This document shows, one piece after another, positions 1 through 12,000 of a stretch of DNA of 64,000 bases; position 1 is the first letter of the stretch; every line of letters starts with the position of its first letter. The translations under genes were made by a program, and so were the position numbers. Source of the DNA: an uncultured Bacteroidota bacterium (GTDB lineage: Bacteria; Bacteroidota; Bacteroidia; Chitinophagales; Chitinophagaceae); the NCBI GenBank assembly GCA_903853805.1, contig CAINUN010000035.1, positions 1-64,000 on the forward strand, written 5' to 3'. The notes under the pieces were generated by a model, which saw nothing but the letters and a program-made list of their open reading frames with translations, had not been told where the DNA came from and ran no database searches.

Positions 1-3000
1 CATATAGTTGTGTTCGACGCAGCAATATTTACAGTCGGTGTTGCACATGCTGTAATGTCAACTAAGTAATCCTCAGTCTCACCATAAGTGTATGTACCAC
101 ATGCACTAACGTTTGTAGCTTCAGTAACAACAACACGCATAGCTGTTAAACCTGTAGCTGCGGTTATTGGAATTGCGATATTACCTGTAAGCGTTCTACC
201 TAAAGCCAATGAAGTTCCCGCTGCATAAGTAGAGGTATATACATTTTCATTAGGATCAAAAACACCGTTTTGGTTATAGTCAATGTAAATACCCACCTTG
301 TTTGAAGCAAGGGTAGTTCCACAATACTTAACCTTCACAGTAAATGGAATTGTTTGACCTGGATAAACCACAGCCGCAGGAAGAGAGGTATAACTGTTGT
401 ATTGACTTGCAACACTACCGAATACAGGTCCTACCTGACCGCAAGTTGTGATATTATTAATCATATTTCCATTAGTCGCTATTCCGAAAGTTACTTGAGA
501 AAGGTCTTCGTTGAAAGTAGTCGTCGCTTTTGATACGCAATAGCAATCGTAGAACTGATTAATTCCTACGTAAGCTGCTGAAGAGTAATCAGCCATACCA
601 CCACATGAAACGATGACACATTGGTACATAGAAGCTACTGATTGTGCAATACCACTTGCTGTGATATTAGTCGCACCAGCAATATTGCTCCATGTGCTAC
701 CAGCATCTGTTGATACTTGCCATTGGAAAGTAAGACCAGCCAATGAACCTGTATAATCAGTACTTAAATTTACGGTTCCACCTGTACAAACACTTGGTGC
801 ACTTGTAAGGGTGTTCACACCACTTGGTGCAACAGTACCCAAAATCTGCATGGTTACTTGCGCAGAGCCAGCAGCATTAGTACAACCTGTAATTTGGTTG
901 GTGTACGTAATAGAATAAGTAGTAGTAGACGTTGGTGCTACAGACTGACTAAAGATGTTCGTACCTGTAGCAAACTGTGTTCCGTTTGCAAACCAAGTAG
1001 TCGTATAGTTAGCCGCTGGTGTAAAGCGCCATGCCATTGGTGAAGTAATCTCACTTAGCTCACCGTTCCAATAATTAGGTGTATTGTTCGCACAATTTGG
1101 AGCAGTTGCACCGATAGTCTTCGTAGTATCTTGAAGTCCAATATATTTAGGTACGCTAGCGTTAGTATTGCTCTGCGTGCCATTGGTTGCTGCTATCGCA
1201 TGGATTTCAACATTACCTAAAGTTTCATAGAAGACTACTTCAACAGATTGAGTGCCTGGGGTACCACCATAATTATAAGTAGGACAGTTTGCATACTGAA
1301 CCACAAACTTACGATTTGGTGCATAACCTTCAGTCCACGTTTTAATAGAACCACCCGAAGATAAGTTCAAGTCACGAGCACAAGCAGCAATAGTATTTGC
1401 TGGGTTAGAGCCATTAGGGAAACCACCAGTAAATATATATTGACTAGTTCCTGACGCTGTGAAATCTAACACCCCATTCGTACTAATATTGATAGAAGAA
1501 TAGTTGTGTCCGAAATAATTGAACGTAAATCCAAGAGGAAGTGCATTCCAATATCCATCATCTAAACCACCTGCTGACAACGAAGTGGTTGCTGTGCCTC
1601 CTGATGCTAAGGTTACGGCACCTTGAGGTGCGGTAGCTAATGCTGCAGAAGGGGTAATACAAGCTGCGGCAAAGTTGCCAGCACTCAAACCAGAATTAAT
1701 AGTAGCAGGAGTACCAGGACAAACACCAGTAGCAGATGTTGACAAGGTAGCCGTTGGATAAGGATAAACACCAACACTATACACTTGAGAATTATTACAG
1801 CCACTATTCGCATCAACACCCGTTACCAAAATAGAACTTGTTTGTGTAACAGCTGCAGTAACTGCATTTGCTGTTTGGTTACTTAAAACTGCGCCATCTA
1901 AAGCAGTAAAGCTATAGACATACGGTGTTGTTGACGTTACAGTAAGTGTAGTGTTTCCACCATTACCACAGAACGTAGCAGTACTAGCAGCAATATTGAT
2001 TGCTGGAGGCGGAGTGTAAGTAATTGCTTGGGTTGCAGTATTTACACAACCGTTAGCATCTGTACCGGTAACCGTAAATGTAGTTGGTGCTGTTGCTGTA
2101 GATATTACAGTAGCGCCAGTTGCAGATATTAACTGGTTAAATGGAGACCATACATAAGTACTTGCGCCGTTTGCAGTCAACTGTCCGTTTCCACAGAAGC
2201 TACCATTGTTAGAAGCAGTAACTGTAATGGTTGGAAGTGAATTAACGACAACTGTTACTTCGTTTGAAGTTGATGATAAACTTGAAGCATTACAAGTAGA
2301 AAGCAATACATAATAGTAGGTTCCTGGAGTAAGTGTTCCTGTTGTATAGTTTGCAGTTGTAGCTCCTGTTACGTTGGTATAAGGACCGCCAGAAACAGTT
2401 GATACCTGCCATTGGTTAGACATACCACCTGCAATAGTAACGTTGGCTGCGCTCAATTGAGCAGCTCCACCATCACACAATGAACTAGTATTAGTCAACG
2501 TTGCAACAGGCACATTTGGTGCTCCTGAGCAAGGCGGTGCAAGGTTCACAATATAATCTTCTGTTTCACCAGAACCCATAACGGTACATGCATCAGCCGC
2601 GCCATTGATATTTCCAGTACCGCGAGAGCGAATACGCATTCCTGTATTACCAGATAATGCAGTTACTGGAATATTTACTTGAATTGTTGTAGAAGCACCA
2701 GCAAGACAGTTGGTACCTACTTGTTGCCATTCTGTTGCAGCATATACACCATCATGGTTATAGTCAATCCAAATAGAAACAATTGCACCTGTATAGGTTC
2801 CTGTAGCACCAATTGTAACAGTTAAAGGCACAGATGTACCAGCACTTGCAATAAATGGAACCATAGGGAAAGAACTATAATAAGGGGATGCTGTTGGATT
2901 AGTTGCAGCGGTGTTGTTGGTTACACCGTTAAAAGTAACTTGATCCATAAATGTACCAGTACCGCCAGCGTTTGTTGTAGAACAATAACACGAGTAGAAA

Positions 3001-6000
3001 GAGTTAACGTTTATTGTTGCTGTATTAGACGTTACGGTAGTATTACTATAAGAACAAGTAACATTCAAACGATAATCGTATGAGGCAGTAACTCCGCCAG
3101 TAACAGTTAAACTAGCACTAGTGGCACCAGAAATAGTTACCCAAGCATTCTGACCGGCAAGCGATTTTTCCCATTGGTAAGTAACGCCAATGCCAGAAGT
3201 TGCACCTGTATCCAATACAGAAAAAGTAGTGTTAGGGCAAACTGATGCGTTAGAAACAAATGCCGTTCCTGAACTAGGAGTACCAGAACATAAAACTGCA
3301 GGTGTAATATTAACCAAATAGTCTTCTGTCTCACCCCAGCTATAAGTACCACATGGGCTTACAACTGAACTTTCTACAGCCACCACACGCATAAGTGTTG
3401 TTCCAACCGTAGCAGTAAGCGGAATAGTTACTGAACCAGAAACTATTCGTCCTGTTGGAAATGTTCCAGAGCCATAACTTGATAAGAAGATTTGTTCACC
3501 AGGGTCCGTAAATGATCCGTTCTGATTAAAGTCAATGTATGCTGCACCAATGTTGGAATAAGCAGCAGCACCACAATAACCAATTGTCATACTGAACGGA
3601 TAGCTTGCGCCAGCTCCTAATGGAGTAGCTGGTAGTGTATTGTAGTTAGAATAATACTGATTCACACTACCCAAACCAGGCGCTGTAGTGCTACAATCAG
3701 AAGTATTGTTTAATGAACCAATTGATACATTAAAAATTTCTTCGTCTGAACTATAGCCAGCACTTGAAGCGCAATAACAGTTATAGAATGGATTTAATCC
3801 AACTGAAACTGCATTTGAGGTAGCCGTTGAATTGCTATAACTACAATTAACAATCAAATGATAATCTGTAGCGTTGGTAATACCACCTGTTACTGTCAAG
3901 TTAGAAGATGATGCACCTACTATTGGTGTCCAAACATTTAAACCTGCAGCCGATGATTCCCACTGATATGTCATACCAAAACCTGTTGTCGCACCAGTAT
4001 CAGAAATACTGAAGGTAGTGCTAGGACAGAATGAAGTAGCTGATGCAAATGCATTACCAGCACTCGGTGTACCAGAACAAATAACCGGAGCAATAACGTT
4101 GATCAAATAGTCTTCTGTTTCACCCCAACCATAAGTACCACATGGGCTTACGGTTGAACCTTCAACAGCAACTACGCGCATTACCGTATTACCAGGAGTC
4201 GCAAAAATTGGAACAGTAAATGAACCAGTAACCACACGACCGGTTGGTACTACACCTGCGCCATAAGACGACAAGAATATTTGTTCACCAGCGTCAGTGA
4301 ATGATCCATTATGGTTAAAGTCAATATACGCTGCACCTACATTTGAATATGCGTAAGTACCACAATATCCAATAGTCATGCTAAATGGATATGATGAACC
4401 ACCTGTCAAATTGGTAGCAGGTAACGTAGTGTAATTTGAATAAAACTGATTCACACTATTAGGACCAGGTCCTGTTGTGCTACAATCAGAAGTATTATTA
4501 AGTGAACCAACAGTAACGTTAAATATTTCTTCGTCTGATGTGTAGGTTGCACTAGAAGCACAATAACAAGTCATGAAAGAATTAATAACAACAGTTACTG
4601 TATTTGATGTACTAACCAATCCACTATAACTACAAGAGGCAACTAAATGAAAATCTGTTGTAGTGCTAAGACCATTTGTAATGATATAGCTCTGTGTAGT
4701 AGCGCCTGCAACAGGAACCCAGTTATTAAGTCCAGGTTGTGAAGACTCCCACTGATAAGTTGTACCGCCAAAAATAACAGCAGTCGACGTATCATTAAGG
4801 TTAATTGTTATTGAAGGACACACGCCTGAAGTACCTACAATGGCAGGTGTTGGCGGCGTACCACTACAGTTTGGTGGAGGAAGAATAGTAATTAAATAAT
4901 CTTCGTATTCGCCATAAACACCCGTATTGGTACAAGCAGAGGTATTGGTAATACCACCTTGATTTGCCTGACGAACACGCATTCCAGTAATACCAGTTAA
5001 TGCGGTAATTGGAACGTTGACGTTAGAAGTAAAGTTGAATTGAACTGGTAAGGTAGCAGGGGTCGTTGAGCCAATCAAGGTAAACTCATTGGCATCAAAA
5101 GTTCCGCTATGGTTATAGTCAATCCATACCGCTGTACTTCCAGGATTTGAATTTACTTGAGCGGTTACTGAAATAGAATTTGGAAGACCAGCAGTAACGT
5201 TGGTCAAAGTACCCAATCCTTTGTAATCAGAATAACCTGATGTATTGTTACAATAAGCAGAGCTATTGTTCAATGTACCAAAGGTTACGTTTAAGATACC
5301 CTCATTCGTACAATTGCTTGCAGGTGTGCAATAACAAGCATAATAGCTATTTAATCCTAAAGAAACAGATGGAGAAACATCCTGTAAACCACTATTGGTA
5401 CAAGTACTTGTAAAACGATAAGTTGTTGGAACGGATATTCCAGCAGTTACAGTGTACTGAGTGTTCGTTGCACCAGCAATTGCAGACCAAGATTGGGTGT
5501 TAGCATCATACTGTTCCCATTGGAAATTAATATTAATCAAACCAGGAGTCCATCCTGTGGCATTCATCGTAAAGCTACTATTAGGACAAACCGAAGTTGG
5601 CGCAGCAATAGTAACAGCAGATGGTTGACCACTACAAGGAACAGGTGAAGCAATATCTACCAAATAATCCTCTGTTTCACCCCATGAATAAGTACCACAA
5701 GGACTAACCACAGAGCTTTCAACTGCAACAACACGCATACCAGTAAGACCGGTACTAGCTGTCATAGGTACTGTAAAGTTGCCCGTAACTACTCTTCCTG
5801 TTGGAAAAACACCAGCTCCATACGTTGAAGTATAAACGTTTTCGCCAGCATCAGTAAATAACCCATTGTGATTATAGTCAATGTAAACAGCTGCTATATT
5901 AGAATATGCAAATGATCCACAATATGCAATTTGTATGGCAACAGGAACCGATGTACCTTGAATTAAGGTAGTAGGTGTCAAAGTTGTGTAATTTGAATAG

Positions 6001-9000
6001 AATTGATTAACACTTCCTGGACCAGGCGCTACTGTAGAACAGTTAGAAGAATTATTTAGCGTTCCAATGGTAACGTTCCATATTTCCTCATCTGTTGCAG
6101 AGGTTGCATTTGAAGCACAATAACAACTATAGAAATTGGCAAGACCAACTGTAGCTGTGTTTGATACATCTTGTGCACCGCCGTTTGTACAAGTTGTAAC
6201 CATATGATAATCGGTTACAGCACTAATACCAGCAGCAACTGTATAAGTTGGATTCGTAGCACCTGTAATAGGGGTCCACGTACTAGTACCTGAAGGTGAT
6301 GATTCCCACTGATAAGTTATGCCTAAACCAATTGTGTAATTGGCAGCATTTAAGCTAAATGCAGCATTGGCACACGGTGAAAACGCAGGACCTGAAACGG
6401 TTACTGCATTAGGCGTACCAGAACATGCATATATGGTATCAATAGTAATTACATAATCTTCTGTTTCGTAATCTGTTGATGGTGTACACGCATCTGTTGA
6501 TACAAATGCAGAAGCACGTTGTCTTACGCGCATACCAGTATTTCCTGTAAGTGCGGTTAAAGGCACATTGAAGGTAGCACTAGCTGATGGCGCTGATGAT
6601 GGTAAATTTATAAATTCAGAAGCATCAAACGTACCATTATGATCATAATCTATCCAAGCAGCTGTGTAATAACCAGTATAAGCACAGGTTGTTTGTAATG
6701 TATATTGTAATGTTTGTGTAAGATGAGCAGTTGTTGTTGGTGTTGTTGGATAATATTCAGTATAACCAGTAGCTGGTGTGCCCAAAGTTGTTGTATTATT
6801 CAACGTTGTTCCAACAATTTTCACATTAGTCATATATGCATATGGGTAGGTGTTCAAAGTAACTACAGGGCTTGAATTTGGTCCGCAATAACAAGCGAAG
6901 AAAGGACTAATGGCAACACTTACATCTGAAGTATTGTTAGGAAGTCCCACACAACCTGAAATCACACAATGATACATTGTAGGAACCGTAATTGACGTTG
7001 CTGCATACGTAGTACCTGTAGCACCTCCTATACTTGACCAAGTAGCACCACCATCTGTTGATGATTGCCATTGGAAAGAAAGACCATCTAAAATACCCGT
7101 ATAACTTGTGCTTAAATTCACAGATCCATTAGGGCAAACAGTTGTTTTATCTACAATAGCATTAATTCCCGTAGGTGCCGTTGTTTGGAGCACATTCATG
7201 GTCACCTGCGCAGAACCCGGAGCATTTGCACAACCTGTTGTGGTATTGGTATAAGTAATTGAGTAGGTAGTTGTAGCAGTAGGCGCTACAGCTTGACTAA
7301 ATACATTCAACCCTGAAGCGAACTGAGTTCCATTAGCAAACCACTGAACATTATAGTTCGATGGTGGAGAGAAACGCCATGCTTGTGGAGCTGATGAAGA
7401 TATTGTAGCAGTTTGACCAGACCAATAATTTGGTGTTGCTGGAGTAGCCGCACAGTTTGGTGCAGTTGCTCCAATTAATCCTGTAGGACTATTAACACCA
7501 ATTGATTTTGAATTGGTAGAAGCTACTTGTAAAGCGATAATGTCAACAGTTCCTATTGTTTCATAACAAATTGCTCTAAGGTTGACAATATTAGTAGTAG
7601 AACCATATTGGTAAACACGGTATTCAACATTAAATGTTCTGTTTGGTGCAACACCATCTGTCCAATAACGAACATATGTTGGTGGCGTTCCAACTGTTCC
7701 AGTGTTTAAGTCATTGGCGGCTAGATAGATAGCGCCCATTGGGTAACTAGTGCTTGGCAAAGCACCAATTGTATAAGTTCCCAACGCAGTGGAGTTATAT
7801 GCTCCAAATTGAAGCACTCCATTGGTTCCGACATTTACAGTTGTATAAGATGTACCAAAAAAGTTAAAGTTAAAGCCCAATGGAATTGAACTCCAACCAC
7901 CATCATCTAAATTACCAGATGCTTGAGTAACTACTGCTGTTCCGTTATTTACTAAATAATTTGCTGTTGTAGGAATTGCATTTGTAGCGGTACTAATACA
8001 GCCAACTGTAAAGTTACCAGCACTTAAACCAGAGTTGATGGTTGCAGCCGTACCCGGACAAACACCATTTGCAGTTGTTGAAAGTGTAGCGGTTGGTAAT
8101 GGATATACACCAATACTTACATAACCAACATTAGCACAACCAGTAACTGGGTCAGAACCAGAAACCTGTATCGTGCTTGTTTGTGTTACGGTAGCATTTG
8201 CTGATGTAAGTGTCTGATTTGACAATACAGCACCATTAAAAGCTATCCAGTTATAGATATAGTTTCCTGTAGAAGTAGCGGTAATCGTTGTTGTTCCGCC
8301 AGTACCACAGAAAGAAGCAGGAGCTCCTGTAAGGGTAATTGCTGGTGGAGGAGTATAGGTTATCGCTTGTGAAGCAGTATTAACACAACCATTAACATCA
8401 CTTGCAGTTACAGTAAATGTTGTATTTGCTGTAGCAATTGAAGTAACTGTTGTTCCAGTATTTGATTGAAGAGCACTTGATGGCGTCCAAACATAACCAG
8501 TTAAACCAGTTGCTGTTGCTGTCAATGTACCATTACCACAAAAAACGCCATTAGCTGAAGCAGTAATAGTAATTGGTGTTGGTGAACTTACAGAAGTAGC
8601 GACCTCGTTAGTAATCGAAGGTGTACCAGCCAATGCACAAGTTACCTTCAAAACATAATACATGTTTGAAGTTAAAGCAGGTGTGGTATAAGTAAGTTGG
8701 TTAGCGCCCGGAATATCAGTGTATGGTCCGCCACTTGTTGTAGAAGACTGCCATTGATATTGAACGCCTAAACCAGTACCCGCACCATAAGATGACAACA
8801 TTATTTGAGAGTTGGTACACAAAACACTTGGTGTTGAAGAAGCAAGGCTTACGGCAAAAATATGAGCAGCACCTGTTGTTCCTGTTTTTGCAAATGTTAT
8901 TGAGGCAATTGATTTAGAGTAACTAGCCGAACTAAGGTTTAACACCAAATCATAAAGTCTTGGGTTATCAACAGTTACTGAAGTAAAGGCCCCTGTTGCG

Positions 9001-12000
9001 TCTACCCTTCCAATACCCTTAACTGCATATGGCGTTCCATTAAACCAGTCAAGCACGTTTTGAGAAGAAAATGTTTCAGTGCTTGCATCTGTATAAGTAA
9101 CAGTGATGTTAAGTGGAACAGGTCCATTACCAGCAGAAACCAACAAAGAAATTGCTTGCGCACTTTGTGGTGTTGATAAAGTAAGGGTTCCTGTAGCTGC
9201 ACCTTGACCAGTCAAAGGCAATCTAAGAGAGTTGTTGCCTGTTGCGCTGTGCATTTGATACACAAGACCCGGAGTAGCAACACTTCTAATGATTCCGTTG
9301 GTAGGCAAACCAAAAACTGGCAATGCACTTGAAGCTGTGGCTTGATAAGAAGCATCTACAAAATACTGTGCAGGTGAAGAGGCATCTGCAGCACCAGTTG
9401 TAGAAGTGGTTGGCAAACCAACACCATTAGCAATAACGTCAGCATTGAAACCAGTAACAGCAACAGACTGCCAGCCAGCAATGGTACCAGCAACCGGCGT
9501 TGCATTACATGCATTAGGGTTGGTACTTGTACCATTGAATTCATCGGCACCCATATCCGGGCTAAAGCCCGTACCTGCATAACCCAAATTACCTTGACGA
9601 ATATCTCCTTCAAAGTCGGTAGAATAGCCAATAATCGGAGAAGCTCCGCTCTCTGCTGAAGTTGGAACCGAAGGATCCATTTTCAAGTAGTTAGCACTAC
9701 TTCCTGATGTACTCAAATAAACAGGGTTATCAGAAACAGACATATTATCTTTGGGAGAAACCAATGCCTGATATGCCCCTAAGGTTGTTAGTGGTGCATT
9801 TACACCGTCATAATAATATTTATTACCAAAAATTAGGTTATTATTAGATGTTGTAGCATAGTTGCCGAAAGTAGCAGCAGGGCTTCTTCTAATTGCAGCA
9901 CATTTACCAATTCCACTTGGTGTTGATTTATCAACAATAATATTGTTGCGTAAATCAAGCGTTGCTGTTGTAGCGGTTGCACTTGCTGCATGGTATAAAC
10001 CACAAGAACCAAAGTTAGCACCCGTAGAACTAGCATCAAGATTTATGGTGTTGTAATAAATCCTGTTGGTTGAGGCGGACAATGTAGAAGAAATATAAAT
10101 ACCCCTTACCGCCAAAGTGTCTGTTGAATAAGGTGCATACAAACCACCAATTCTATTATTATAAACAGTATTAGTTGTACCCGAGCTAATCAATATACCA
10201 TTTACAGCACCAGCAGTACCACTACAATTATAAGTAATACCCTGTATTTTATTGTTATATACACTAGTGCTTGTACCACCAGAAATCGTTAATCCAGAAA
10301 TCGTTGAAGACCCTGAACCATTTCCAGTTGTTATACTATTAATAACGTTGTTATAAACAATATTGTTGGTTCCTACTGAAATAAGGAATCCAGTAATGTT
10401 TGGTGCTGCAGTACTTGCTGCAGTACACGAAACCGTTAGGTTATTGTTATTAATATTAAAGTATGTTCCAGAAGCAAGAGCATTAATTCCATATATTGTT
10501 GGCGTTAAAGCTGAGTTGGTAATTGCAATGGTATTTTGTGTTACCGTATCTGCACCATAATTAATAGCTATTCCATATACCGTTGTGGATGCGCCAAATA
10601 TAGAAATATTGTTGTTAAACAACTTTTTATTTGCTGAGCCACCATCTTGTGCATACATTCCATATACTGTAGACGTAGTATTGGTGTCACGAAGTGTAAT
10701 GGTGTTATTGCTAACATTATAGTTACTAGTGATTGTGGAAGAAGCAAATGAGTAAATACCATTTAAGGTTGCTGGTCCACTACCTAATGATGCATTAATA
10801 TTAATATTGTTATTGGTAACATTTATTCCAACACCAGTTCCTAGCGCTAGAGTACCATTATGGTTAATACCATATGTTGTGCCCGTAGACCGTTGTGTTG
10901 AACCCGTGTTATTAACGGTATTATTAATAACATTCATCGTTAAGTGAGCCGCAGCTGTATTAATATAAGTAACTGCACTTGAATAAGTAGAAGTACCTAT
11001 TGCAGATGAAGCCTCTTTTAATGTAACAGTGTTACCACTTGAAAGATTACCCATGTTTAATACCAAACCTGCAGTTGTAGCTACAATACCAGAAACCGCA
11101 CCACTAAATGTGCTTGTTCCTGCAAGTGTCATGCTGGTTGCTCTGTTTAACAACACTGTATTTCCCAATGCATTGACTGTAGAGCCTGTGCCACCACCCA
11201 TTTGTAAAGCAATTACAGCACCAGAAAGAGTGGTAGCAATTGCGGCTGTTGGGCTTGCCGTTTGGTTTATAGTAATGTTGTTATTCTGTGCATTGTTTGT
11301 ATTACCGGTAGTGGTTGTTCCAGAAAGTGTAATACCTGTAACAGCCGCTGTACTATTTAATGCGGTTGCTGGACTATGCGTTTGGTTGATTGTAACCGTA
11401 TTATTGTTAGCAGTATTAAAAGCATTTGTATAGTTTGCCTTAATACCCAATATTGCGCCGGCTGTAGTTCCTGTAGTAGTAACATTTACCGTTACGTTAT
11501 TGTTGTTGGCCACCATAGTACCCGTAGCGATACCATGACCAAAGTCAATACCCATTGCTCCACCCACACCACTGTTTCTAACTAAAATGGTGTTGTTATT
11601 AATGGTGTTGGTATAGGTTACAGCAACAGGTGCAGAACCCGACGAAACACAGATACCATTAATGCCTGCTGTTTGTAAATAAAGCAATGACGATGAAGTG
11701 ATGATATTGTAAGATGCGTTAAATCCTGCACCATTACGAAGGCAAATTCCACCCGCTGAGGTTGTAGAAGATCTGTTCCAAGGACCAGAAGTTGCAGTAG
11801 CACATCCAAATGTGATTGTATTAGCAGTAGCTGCAGAGCTGCCACCAAAATCCCATCCTGATTCATTAAGTGTCGTAGTTATTGGAGGACAAATAACCAA
11901 CACACCCATAGCAACACTGTTAATGGTGTTACCATAAATTTTGTTGTTGGCGTTTGTTCCAGAAGTTAAAGTAGCATCGAGTGGCGTGTTTGCACCCGGA

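Noticed and set aside
11029-11433. 134-codon plus-strand frame, and several shorter frames on both strands between 858 and 11866
   Set aside because: They lie inside the continuous giant adhesin frame, have low-complexity hydrophobic translations typical of antisense to Thr/Asn-rich repeats, and show no family features.
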